A DNA stretch of 64,000 bases from Torreya grandis. Its lineage: Eukaryota > Streptophyta > Pinopsida > Cupressales > Taxaceae. The notes beneath the pieces were generated by a model. The model saw only the letters and a list, made by a program, of their open reading frames with translations. It had not been told where the DNA came from and made no database searches. Position numbers and translations under genes: made by a program. Where the stretch lies: assembly GCA_037957365.1 (NCBI GenBank), contig JARHVA010003527.1, forward strand, positions 1,216,501 to 1,280,500. The letters run 5' to 3'. Below, in pieces: positions 11,901 to 22,889 of the stretch (its first letter is position 1; every line of letters begins with the position of its first letter).

Positions 11901-14023
11901 TATTCCAACCTAGGAGGTTTGCATGTATACCTAGTGGGAATCCTTAGGCCTAAAAGCCCAACTAGGGGTCATTTGCATTTTTATCCTTTTACATGACTTA
12001 AAGTTGATTGTAAAATGTTTTTATTGAAAAATTTGATGTTCTAGATCCATCCTATGTTAAAGGAATCCATGGGAACGTTAAGTTCAATCTCAAAGGGCAA
12101 GCAAGCTGCTTGGTAAGGCATGATCCTTCTTCCAAAACATGGGTCATATTTAATTATAGATTTTAGTGATCCATTAAAATTATGGGAAAATATTTTTTGG
12201 ATAGTTATATATGTGATAAAAATCTAATTTGGAAAAAGAACTCATCAAGAAGCCATTTTGGTTGGGAATAGACCAAAACCCTCACAGAATGCAAGAAATG
12301 GAGCTTAAAGGTCAACTTCCATCACTCACAACTTTCATGAAATATTTCATGGGACTTTAATGATTTTATGAAAGTTTAAAAAGGTCATTTAGGATCCTTT
12401 AGTTGAATTTTTATGGAGTTTCAATGTGAAATGGCTATGAACAAAGGCTATGACCAAAAAGCCTCTCAAACCCTCCTAAAACCCTTAAGCAGACTCGATG
12501 GTGAAGATCGAGCCAAAATTGCACACATATGGATGAATTGAAATAGGTGTATAAAAATAAATTTATATAGGACATTATAAATATTCCATAAATTTGGATT
12601 TTTTGTATAGATCTATATAAAACAAGGGATAAAAGAGCTTATTTTCACCATTTTTGATGGTGTGCAAATTATAGAAGGAATTGAAAGGTGAAATAAGTTT
12701 TGAGAGGAAGATATAAAATTTAGATAAATTGAAAAATTAAATTTATCTCATGAAAAATAATCTAAGTGTCCCAAAAAATCCTTCACTTTTGGCCACTCCA
12801 ATAAGTCAAATAATGAGCTTTAGGGTAAAGTGGTGAAAAGTGATTAAGGGATATTTTTAAAGAATATTTATTGTATATAATGATTTATAAGTATTTTAAA
12901 AGTGTCATGGCCCATATTATATGAATATTTTTTGATATTTTGAAGGTTTTGAGTGCCAAGTGGTAAGGGTGCATCAAAATGAGGTCTTTTGAAACTACAT
13001 GAGATGATTGTGCATGTCCACAACAATAGGAATGATCAGAGACTAGACCAATGAATCAATGATGTTTATTATAACCCCTAATATCTTATAAAACCATTAT
13101 AATTTAATTTTTTCTAGGAAAAGAGGATTTTTGGAAGGTAACTCAAGTAGGTAGTTTCTTATGCAAAATTGTCAATTTTGTGCCACTTTTCACCTTGTGA
13201 TTTATTTTGAAAAGTTTACATATTTAATTGTAATGGTTCATTTACTTAATATTTCACATGTAAATTTAAATAATTTACTCTTGGTGACACATGTCCTAGT
13301 GACCCTTGGACTTATTTCTCTCTCTCATTCTCTCAAACTCTATAACAATTGACCATTTTGACATTGTTTTCATGCTCTGGCAAAGTATGGTGAAGCCTTG
13401 CTAAATTTTACACCTTATAATAAATAATATTACTAATTTTACCTCTCTCATATATATTCATAGTGTGATCTAATTGAATGTGTAATTTTCTTAGTGAAGA
13501 GTATGGATTCCTTAGCATTGTCCTTCATTCTCTCACCTATTTTTAGTCTCCTCTTGCAAGGCATGTGAAGTGTTCAAGAGATGTTTATGGTTGAAGTGAG
13601 TATTATTTTCATTAGTTTCATTCAAGACGTTTTGTGTAGTCCTCCTAACCTTACATATCATCTATAAACCCACAATGTAACATTGATGCAAGAAGACATA
13701 GATTTGGGAAAGTGTATGTTTTAGTTGGTTCTTTGGTCTCAAGTGTGAAATGCAAATGGTTGGAAGTCATCAAACTGATTTGGTGCATCAAATTTAATAG
13801 AATAGTTTTATTTTAATTTATCCTAACCCTTTTCATTCCCTTATAAATTTTTATTAGTAGGAGCAAGAGCTTAAATGATGCATCGAGGGGAGCTAGCCCC
13901 TAATCTAGAGATCCACTCCATGATGGGGATACTCACAACCCTAGAGTGGTTACATTGTACTACTTTAATGAGGAAAAGTTAGTTCCATCTTCTCAATTGG
14001 GTGCATTCAAGTGACAATAGTAC
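8910..14023. mobile_element. Insertion D in the element B LTR, class unknown, about 5.1 kb
   Basis: The sequence is absent from the sister LTR, where TTGATTATGCATTGTTAGATCC is continuous near 24,230. It starts near CCTGTTGACC and ends near AATAGTACC. I cannot define a clean target duplication; CAT or a degenerate TACAT/TACCAT is possible. No RT, integrase or transposase motif is visible, and no internal LTR pair is clear by eye. It contains related short phrases with TGTCTC (11,198; 11,372; 11,733) and an almost palindromic AGGGGAGCTAGCCCCT near 13,886. It could be a solo giant LTR, a non-coding LTR derivative or a large non-autonomous DNA element. Confidence 0.6.
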
Positions 14024-14154
14024 CATTATATCCTTAACACGTGAGTTAATGTGCACCTTAAGATCTTGGTTCTTGACTCTTTGACTCTATGGGAGCTTGA
14101 CATCTGTCACTTGTAGATTCACTCCTAAAAACATAAAAAAATAATGAATTAGCA

Positions 14155-14371
<217 letters not shown>

Positions 14372-14639
14372 GTTATAGGGGTGCCACTTAGATATTTTTT
14401 AGGGATTGTGGTCTATTATTTCAGTCATTTTGGTCAGGGCAACTGTTGTGGGGGAAATGTTGCTAGACTTCTATGCATGGCAAATTATTTTGGAAAAAAT
14501 GTCTACAATAATTGTCCTAAAGACTCAATTCTCTCAGATAAAATGTCTGAAGTAATTATCCTGAAGGATCATTTTCATTAGATAAAATGTTTGAGACACA
14601 AAGTCTAAAGGAATTGGTTGAAGGACAAAATATCTTAGA

Positions 14640-15200
14640 TAAAATTTCTAAAGGAATGGTTTAAAGGGATGGTCTCTTAGACAAAATGTCCAAACGAATG
14701 GTTCAGGACAAAAGGCCTAGGACAAAAGTCCCCAAGGGTAATTTCGGAGGGAAAAGGGCCTAGGACAAAAGTCTTAAAGGGTATGTCTAGATAGAAAAGG
14801 GTCATTTCAAAAAGGTTGAAGGGAAAATACAAAAAGCCCAAAGGGTAGGTCTGTAGGGCAAAGGGCCCAATAAAAAGGTCCTAAAGGGTAAGTCCGAAGC
14901 AAAAAGGGTAATTTCAAAAATCTCAAAGGGTAAATGCAAAAAGCCTAAAGGGTAGGTATGTAGAGAAAAATTCCCATGATAATTATCCTGAAGGGTAAGT
15001 GTAAAAGGTCCAAAGGGTCTAATTCATGGAAAAATGCCGAAAGGATCTACTTCATAGGGTAAAATTCCTGGGACAAAAGTCCTGAAGGGTACATCCAGAG
15101 GGAAAAGGGCAATCTCAAAAAGATTAAAAGGAAAATATGAAAGGACTAAAGGGTAGGTCTATTTCATCAGGTAAAATTTTGTAGGGAAAATGGATTGGGT
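14640..15200 (+). repeat. Degenerate A/G-rich tandem array inside LTR B (left copy)
   Basis: Phrases such as GGACAAAAGTCC, AAAGGGTAAGTCC and GGGAAAAGGGTCATTTCAAAA recur many times with drift, in units of about 30-60 bp. The same array is in the sister LTR at 24,650-25,170, so it belonged to the LTR when the element inserted. Confidence 0.75.
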
Positions 15201-16844
15201 AAATTACTATGGCAAAAAATGTTATGGAAAAAATGTGAGGCAATAAACTTGATAAAGATGAATGGCTTTGAGGAATTGTTTTGGATAAAATGTCTGACGC
15301 AATAATATCAAAGATCAATTCTTGTGAGTCAAAATTTTCCAAGATAAAATCCTAAAAAAGATAAACCCAAAAATAAAAAAACCTAAAAAATAAAAAATGC
15401 ATAACCCTATGAGAATAAGTCCTAAAATAAGTAGGCCAAAAACATGAAAAACCTACATTAACCTGGCTAAAATACTTGAAAAGAGTAAACTCGAATATCA
15501 AACTCATTAGACAAAATGTCCAATACAAAATTCCTGAATAAAATCTCCAAATTACTTAAGTCTTGAACCTCTGCATAATTAAAATAAAATCTTGAAGTGG
15601 ATTAATGCAATTAGCCTAGGAAATATATAAAAAATACCATTTTTCCAAAGTATGAAAAGCCAATAATTAGTCTTTTCTTAGATTTTACATAATCATATAG
15701 AATAAGGCTCAGGGTTAAGACATAATCTAAAACAAATTGGTAAGGGGAATACTCTTGATCATTCAAGAACCCAAAAACTTGGTTAGTAATCTTTAAATCA
15801 ATCATGAAGTGTGCCATAGAAGAATACTTAAATTAAAAACATGAAAGAGACTCCTATTGTAATTTACACAACATACTTGTCTTCTAATTTCTTGGATCTC
15901 TATGTGTCAAATGTGTACTTTATTTAACCCTCATTATGATGAGTTCTTATAAGACTTGATGAAGCTGTAGGTTTCATTCTAGTGTCTATTAAAGTTTAAA
16001 AAAAGGGAAGCTCAGGCATTGCTCTACTTCCAGCCAGGCACCCATAGCCTTGACAGAGATACCCTAGGCTCATATTCTTCTCTTTCCATTATTTTCTCTT
16101 AATCATGATGTGTGGTACATTGACCTTATTTAATTATGTGAGCTTTTAATTTTGTTTTAGATTTTGGTTTGCTCTTTTTGAACTGATTGGTTATTTTCTT
16201 CGTTTGTTCTGGAATGGAAAAGAGAATAGGTGGAACCCTAGTTAGTATAATTATGAAATAAATCATTACTAGAACATCCCTGCTAGTGACATCTATACCA
16301 AAAATAATCACTTCCAACAAGTATTTAATGTGATAAGTTCATTTGATCTAATAAAACAACAAAAAATTCTAAATTTGTATGAATTACTTTGAGAGCAACT
16401 TCCACATACCTGGTAAAAGTATTCAAATATGACACTATCTAGAATGGTTCATAATTATTTACCTTTATCCTAAAGACTCAAAACATATAAATTCTCCTAA
16501 TTTTATGAACAAAAGGGGTCTCCCTTAGGATATTAGATGTAATGATATTTTTGGGAAAAAAATATAAATAATTTTGGCAACCTCTATGGGATGATTACCT
16601 GCTAATCATTTTCAATATAGTAGCCTTATCCATTGGGCATGGTGTCAATTTATATTCTAAAAAAATATATCCTAGGGAACAACAACTAGGATTTTCCTAT
16701 ACATGAACAAAATATAAAAAATAAATTAAAAAAATAGGAAAAAAACACAACCTATGGAAATAAAAAACTCCTAATGTGTTTGACATATGCAGAAGCACTT
16801 ATTGAAAAACAAATAACTAACTTATTATTTACTAAATTTTAATT

Positions 16845-17990
16845 TTTTTGAAATGAGTTCCTGCATCAAAATCAATCTTTGAGGTATATCCCATTAATTG
16901 GGATTGGAAGTTCTTCTCCATCAATCTTGGAGAGAAGGAATGTATTGGCACCTTTGCATTACATGATGATATATGAAACACTCCATATTGCATAAAATTT
17001 GGTGTGCCTACCTGGTTTTGATTTATCCACATCCCATTTGAGAACTATGTATCCTTCATTGAAGATATTTATAGATGCCTTTTTATTGAAAGTATTCTTG
17101 GTTTGTTCCTAATTTACTTCCAACACTTTCATCGATTGATGCCTAATTTCTTCAAGTTCCATGAGTTCAACTAGTCTCACCATCATTTCATCATTGTCAA
17201 TCAAGTCCAATTGAAGATTAAGATATAGAGATGGAAGCTTAATTGATAGTCATAATTGAGTGTCTCTTCCATACACCAAAATGAAATGGGAATTATCGAT
17301 GGCTCCTTTTGGAGTAATCCTATCAGCCCAAAGTGTTGATTTTAACTTTATGTGCCATGTTCTTTGGTTATCCTCCATTATTCATTTGATAATTATAATC
17401 AAGTTATTGTTGGTTGACTCAACTAAGACCTTACCCTAGGGGTAATAATTTGAAAAATTAATTAGGTACACATTATGCTTGATATCCCATTCACTCACCT
17501 GAGTTCCCACAAATTCCTTAGCATTATTTGATATGATGGTGTGAGGAACACCAAACCTTGAAACTATATTATCCATTAATTCTAGAATAGATGCCTTAGT
17601 GGCATATTTTAAAGAAACCACTTCAGTCCACTATGTGAAATAATTTTTTGTTGTGAGAACCCATTTATGATCTATACTTGATGGTGGATTGATCATGTTG
17701 ATGAAATCCAATCCCCATCGAGCAAATGGTTGATCTGCTTGAATTGGTCTGAGAAGAAGTGTTGATAGCCTTTACTTACTAGTGAAGTAAGAATTTTTTT
17801 CATAATTTCTTACCTATTTATGGGCATCCTTGAATAGTTTAGGATGATAATAGCCTCCTTTCATTATCTTAATGGTTGTAGTTCTTACAAAAAATGTCCT
17901 CTTGATGTTCCATCATGAAATTACTTGAGCACTTTGGGAACTTGCTCCTGCTTATTACATCTTAACAAGACTCCATTCATGTCCTTATAA
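16845..17990 (-). pseudogene. Integrase domain of element B
   Basis: The core is seen at 17,621-17,436 with VSRFGVPHTIISNNAKEFVG, the conserved RFGVP-x-x-I-x-(D)N-x-x-x-F block. The second catalytic Asp has become Asn (SNNAKEF for the usual SDNGxxF). Upstream near 17,870-17,810 is GGYYHP-LFKDAHK, the start of the zinc-binding N-terminal domain. Downstream at 17,040-16,845 is the C-terminal part with SKPGRHTKFYAIW, NTFLLSKIDGEELPIPING and YLK. Integrase joins element cDNA to host DNA. Several frame changes and stops make it inactive. Confidence 0.88.
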
Positions 17991-18229
17991 AAAAAATACC
18001 ATCAATAAGAACATCAAGGATTTATTACAGTCAAGAATATCTTTTTTTGACTGCTGAAAGTCATAGGGGTATTTGTCAATCTATAGGAAATGAGTCATGT
18101 CTTGAATCCAACTATTAAAACAAGGTGAATTATCTAACTAAGGTGTAATTTGAGCATACACTATGTTTTATATTGGTTAAACAATCTTGATGTTGGTAAA
18201 TATTTGATCACATAATCATTTTACACTTA

Positions 18230-18650
18230 TAAGCTTTGTGGTCATGATATCCACATCATATTCCATGATTTTGGTAATCCATCCTGCTCATTTTTCATTT
18301 ATCTCCCTCCTCATTATAAATTAATTGACGCTCTAGTGACTCACCATCAAATGTATTTTATTGTTGGAGATCATATGCCTAAACTTATTGAGTGCTTTGA
18401 TAACTGTATATACCTACTTTTCCTCAAAATTGTAATTCTCTTCATAACCTTTCAAAGATTGGCTGAAGAAAGAAATGGATTGTTCCAAATCTTCTTGATT
18501 ATGTTGAGTCAGAATGGTTGAGATGCTTCCTTCCCCTCCAAATGTGTATATAGTAAAGTATTTCTCATAATTTGGGTTGACCAGGGTAGGAGCCTAGGAA
18601 ATATCCTATTTTATGGCCTTAAATCTATCTTTTCCCTCCTGAGTCTAGCT
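18230..18650 (-). pseudogene. RNase H domain following the RT of element B
   Basis: The minus frame shows the retroelement RNase H pattern LVNPNYEKYFTIYTF, ILTQHNQEDLEQSISFFSQ, LKGYEENYNFEEK, VYTVIKALNKFRHMI and AGWITKIMEYDVDIM, in the order and spacing of Ty3/Tat elements. The domain removes RNA from the RNA-DNA hybrid during reverse transcription. It directly follows the RT and precedes the integrase. At least one stop and loss of several conserved residues mark it as dead. Confidence 0.88.
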
Positions 18651-18699
18651 AAAAAGAGTTCCCTTCTTTAGCATTATAGTAAGGGGTTTTGCCAAAAAG

Positions 18700-19480
18700 G
18701 CAAAATTTGGTACAAATCTTACCACAAAGTTGATCTTCCTAAAAAATATTTGTATTCCCTTTTTGTGACTCAATAGCGCTAATGTAGATATGGATCTAAC
18801 TTGTTCAGGGTCTATTATGAGACCTTATTCTGACAATATGTGTCCCAATAGATTCTCCTTTTACTACAAACATGCACTTCTTCTCATTAAGGGAAACACC
18901 AAATTAACTACACTATTCAAAAAAATTCCTCAAGTGGTCTAGGCATATATTAACATGATTTGAATAAATAGTAATATCATTTAGATATACTAGAATTATT
19001 TCATTTATCAAACCCTTGAATGCTATGTCCATGCCTCTCTAAACTGTCTCCCCTACATTTATCAGACCAAATCACATCTTCTTATATGCACAGGTGCCCC
19101 ATTTGGTGGTGAAGGCAATTTTAAATTGATCTAATTCCTATACCAAGATTTGGTTATAACCTGAACAACTATCTAGAAGAGAGAATCTTTCAGATCTTGA
19201 TACTGTCTACAAAATTTGTTTCATAGGGCGAAGAGGATAGTGATCTTTCAATGATGCTTTGTTTAGGTCTCTAAAGTCCACACACAACCAGATTTCACCA
19301 CTTAAATTTCTAAAAAGGACCAAATTAACTACCCAAGAAGAGTGTTTGATAGGAAATATTATATTATCCTCTATCAATTTAGAGAGTTTTCTCTTCATCA
19401 AGGGTTCAATATTTGGATTGATAGGTCTCTATTTTTGTCTGATAAGATTTGTATTTAGGTTCAACTCTATAGTGTCCTAA
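18700..19480 (-). pseudogene. Reverse transcriptase domain of element B
   Basis: It begins near 19,480 and runs through LIEDNIIFPIKHSSWVVNLV, WLCVDFRDLNKASLKDHYPL, RFSLLDSCSGYNQI, AFTTKWGTCAYKKM, FGLINVGETV and IAFKGLINEIILVYLNDITI. These are the ordered RT blocks of Tat-type Ty3 elements. The first catalytic Asp (LLDS) is kept. The YxDD box reads YLND near 18,985, a G-to-A change on the coding strand. The region after YLND still shows FGVSLNEKKCMF and the connection to RNase H. It is inactive. Confidence 0.93.
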
Positions 19481-19929
19481 GCTAAACTTGGATCAAAAGT
19501 AAAGTTATCATCAAACTCTTCACATAATTGAATAAAATCATGCTTCTCTAAAATATTGCATACCTTTCCTATCTTGATAGACTTTCCTTTTGAGATGATG
19601 ATGGGTTCACAATCTTCTTCATTAACTATAATTTTATTCTTTTCACCTTTCATCTAATCATTTGAATTTAATATGTTTTCTAGTATAACGTGACCCATAG
19701 GTATATTATTCATTTTCAACTAAATAATATGATCACCATATTGGTCTTGTAGCCTTGGATGATTCCTATATAAAAAATTAGACTCTCCTCTTATAAAATT
19801 TACAATCTACTTGTCACTATCAAAGAATTTCCAATTAGTTTCATTATCAAGGATAAAAGGCCTTACAATCAGCCTCATATGCTCATTTTTCTTCTTTATT
19901 TTGATTGGTAGGTTATATTGGGACCCCAC

Positions 19930-20330
19930 CGAGGCCATGTAGTTAGCATCTTTATTTAGTGCCCTTAGTACCACTTTAATATTCAAAGTGCGGAAATATT
20001 ATAATAGGTCCTAAAACCTATGTTTTTAAGACCTTAGAAAAAAAAATTTGGTTACACTTTTTTATCTAACTTGGTGAATGATGAGTTCACTATCACCAAA
20101 TATCTACAAAATCTTGATTCCTCTATCTTTGGCCAGCTAAAGGCCTCAAATCAAGGCTTCATATTCAATTAAATTGTTGGTATAGTTGAATTGAAGTATA
20201 AATGAGTACAAGTACCTCTTCTTCTATGAAGATATCATTACAATTACCACACCTACACCATTTCTACTTCTTGAGCTGTTAAAAAATAATTGCCACATCC
20301 CTTGAAGATCGTCAGCTTCTTTCACTAAAT
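19930..20330 (-). pseudogene. Additional RNase H domain upstream of the RT in element B
   Basis: The minus frame shows MWQLFFNSSRSRNGVGVVIV, YSFILQFNYTNNLIEYEALI, LAKDRGIKIL, IFGDSELIIHQVR and ALNKDANYMAS. This is the plant-type RNase H domain acquired by Tat elements, sitting between protease and RT, an order known from angiosperm Tat polyproteins. The catalytic E (IEYEAL) and D (FGDSEL) remain; the first Asp (FFNSS for FFDGS) and the last (DANYMA for DADxxA) are Asn. Both fit deamination. Confidence 0.85.
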
Positions 20331-20554
20331 ATGAGATAATTTCATCTTTTTCATGATTGAAATATGTTCCTAACCCTATTTAATATATGAAGTCATAAGG
20401 ATCAAATTTTAGGGCTGATCCTAATTTATCCAAATGAGTGTCTAGAATTTCTTCTATAGGTATCGTATTCTCTTGATCTGTTTCTTCATCTTCTTGATCT
20501 TGAAATGTATAATTCATTTCTATGGGAGGAATAGGATTTTATGGTTATTTATGA

Positions 20555-20990
20555 TAGTTTGTATTTGATTCAACTCTTATTTTTACTCTAGTTCCATATC
20601 TCATTATAAGTAGCATGTGAGACCAATATACAGATAGGAATCCTCCCATTTTTGTGGTGAAATCTCTTGAAAGAGAAATAGCAAAGTAGGGGGGAAGGTC
20701 TATGACTAAAATGTCTTGCATAATTTATAGGCTTGGGAAAGCATGAATAGAGAGGTTAAATCTATTTATAGTTCTTACTATTTGAACAATAATCTCATCC
20801 AATAACACCACTCCTTTATTAATAGGTATGCATTTTATTCCCAGAGCATCAATTTTTTTCTTGGGCATTACTGAACTACTAACCCCTAAATCTATCACAT
20901 TATTATGTAACAGATGCTTCCCTATTATAAGTGAAAGATAGAAGGGGGAGGCTTACCATTTTTTACCATTTTATTATCATCTTGAGGTTG
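20555..20990 (-). pseudogene. Retropepsin-type protease domain of element B
   Basis: On the minus strand near 20,910-20,850 the frame reads VIDLGVSSSVMPKKKIDALG, matching the pattern (I/V)D(S/T)GA-S-x-N-V-M-P with the third and fourth active-site positions changed. It is followed by IVQIVRTINRFNLSIHAFPS and a later FAISLSRDFTTKMGG, equivalent to the LLSRDW-x-x-K-L-x-G block of Tat proteases. It would have cut the Gag-Pol polyprotein. The active site is damaged. Confidence 0.78.
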
Positions 20991-20999
20991 ACATATATT

Positions 21000-22700
21000 T
21001 ATTATAGGTATAGGCCCCTTGGTTGGAACCTTTTCTGATATCTACAAATTCATTAGAGCCTCCTATAGTAAGACCCTTTGTGCTAGTATAGATAGTGATT
21101 CCCACATAGTGACGTTTAGATTAGTCATATTAATTTGATAAAATATGATAAAATGGATATTACCAACCTTTTTTGGTGACTTTTTAGGGGTTACATCCTC
21201 TTATACAGGATTTGAAGTGGGCACCTTTGCTTTGAATTGATTTGTAGGTACAAAGGGTGGCCTTTGTACTATGTTTATCTTTATTGGTTCTGCTACAAAT
21301 TTATAAGTTAAAGCTTGCTCCACCCTAGGGGGCTGATCAAATTTTATTGATATTTTCGTAGAATATGTACTAGCTACTACTTGATGTCTACCATTGAAAA
21401 ATTCTTCATCTTGGCTTATCCCATTGAAGTCATCCTCCTACTAGTTTAGAAGAGTTACTTCACTTTGATTAGGTTCTTGTGTGTTTTCTTGTTGGGAAGT
21501 AGATTCTTATTGATTTCCTTGTGTGATTTTTATGACTTACACTATCAAGGCTTAACTTATTACACCATTGTGGAAAGTGTTCTAATTATGGGGTTGATTG
21601 CAAAGATAACACCACTCATACTCTTGAGCCAAATTATTTTGAATAGGTACAATAACTTTGGAGATCTTGGTGTGGGTAAAGTATGAATGTTTGGAGGTTT
21701 TGGTTATGAATTATATCCTTTTTACTGGTTATTACCTTGATATGAATTCCTATCTCTTTGGTATGGCTGCCTATTCCCTTGGTATGCAAGGTTAGATGGC
21801 TAAAAAGGATTGTAGTTTTGGGCTTGTTACCTTTTCATTGCCACTAACTCATTTCCAAAACTCTTAAGTAATGAATTTACCTCATATAGATCATCTAAAG
21901 GTACATGAGTTAGATTAGGTACCTTACTCATAATGGTAATTAGAGCAAGTGCAGGTGGGGGAATAGGGGATATTTCTAGAAATAGAGGCATTGATAACCT
22001 TGGCTTAATTTAACTAGCTTCGATTAAATAATTTTATGCCCTTATTACAATGTCATAAGCCATAGGAAGTGTGGTGCCACTCATTGACTAAATCATTATA
22101 TCATTATCATTATTGAGGATTTTAGGTAATACAAGAAATATTTATTTATAGTGGGTTTGACCAAGACTGAGATCCTATTCTAGGTCTTCTAGAAATGGTA
22201 ATTAAAAGCAATCATTTGCTCAGGAGCTCATAAAATAGTATTTAACTATTTGACTAGGGAAAGGTGGTCACTTTCATCATCAAAATGGGTGCAAAACATA
22301 GTGACTAACTCATTTCAAACTTGGATTAAATTATGAGTAAGGCCTACGTACTATTGCAAATATTTACCCTTGAAAAAGGAGACTAGAAGTTTGATTGCAA
22401 CATTGTCCTAGACCATGTTATGGATTGACCAAAGGTTAGCAATGTCTTTTATGTGTTTTAAAGTAGTGGTAGAGGTTTCACCGGTAAAATATGGTAGGAT
22501 TTTTAAGGTTGAGACTAGTATATCATCATGTAAGGCCAACTAAAATGGACTTCATGTATTGAAGGCTATGAAATTTAGTTTCTAGCCATTAAATGAGGTA
22601 TAAAACTGATAGGATTTACCACTAGGGATGGGAAAAGAACCGTAGGATATACCTTAGGCTGAGGGGTAACTACTTTTGATCTCTTTTTAGATGGAAATGA
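21000..22700 (-). pseudogene. Gag region and gag-protease linker of element B
   Basis: Between the 5' LTR/primer site and the protease the minus strand holds coding-like stretches. One near 21,930-21,720 contains VPNLTHVPLDDLYEVNSLL, ELVAMKR and a linker rich in Q, N, Y and R (YQGNRQPYQRDRNSYQGNN). Another near 22,320-22,250 is similar to the mid-gag region. I did not find a convincing zinc knuckle. The assignment rests mostly on position and composition. Confidence 0.5.
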
Positions 22701-22877
22701 CAATTTTAAAAAATCAGCCCTCTTACATTTAGTAGATCATCTTGTTTGCTTGCTTGGAATATGTCACCTTGAAATTATGAGTTCCTAAGCTAGTGGAGTC
22801 ACCAGGTTCTTTGATATTTGAACTAAACTCATATAATGTTTTCTAAGAATAACACTAATCTCTATGCAATATTTGGG

Positions 22878-22885
22878 TCCCACCA
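22878..22885 (-). promoter_or_regulatory. Putative primer-binding site of element B
   Basis: On the minus strand LTR B ends TTTTTGGCA, then TACT, then TGGTGGGACCC. TGG fits pairing to a tRNA CCA end. The same octamer, at the same spacing, is found in element A. Confidence 0.5.
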
Positions 22886-22889
22886 AGTA

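Noticed and set aside
21545..21630. Plus-strand HCGKCSNYGVDC resembling a zinc knuckle
   Set aside because: It lies antisense within the gag region of element B, has no His in the right place and no coding context on the plus strand.
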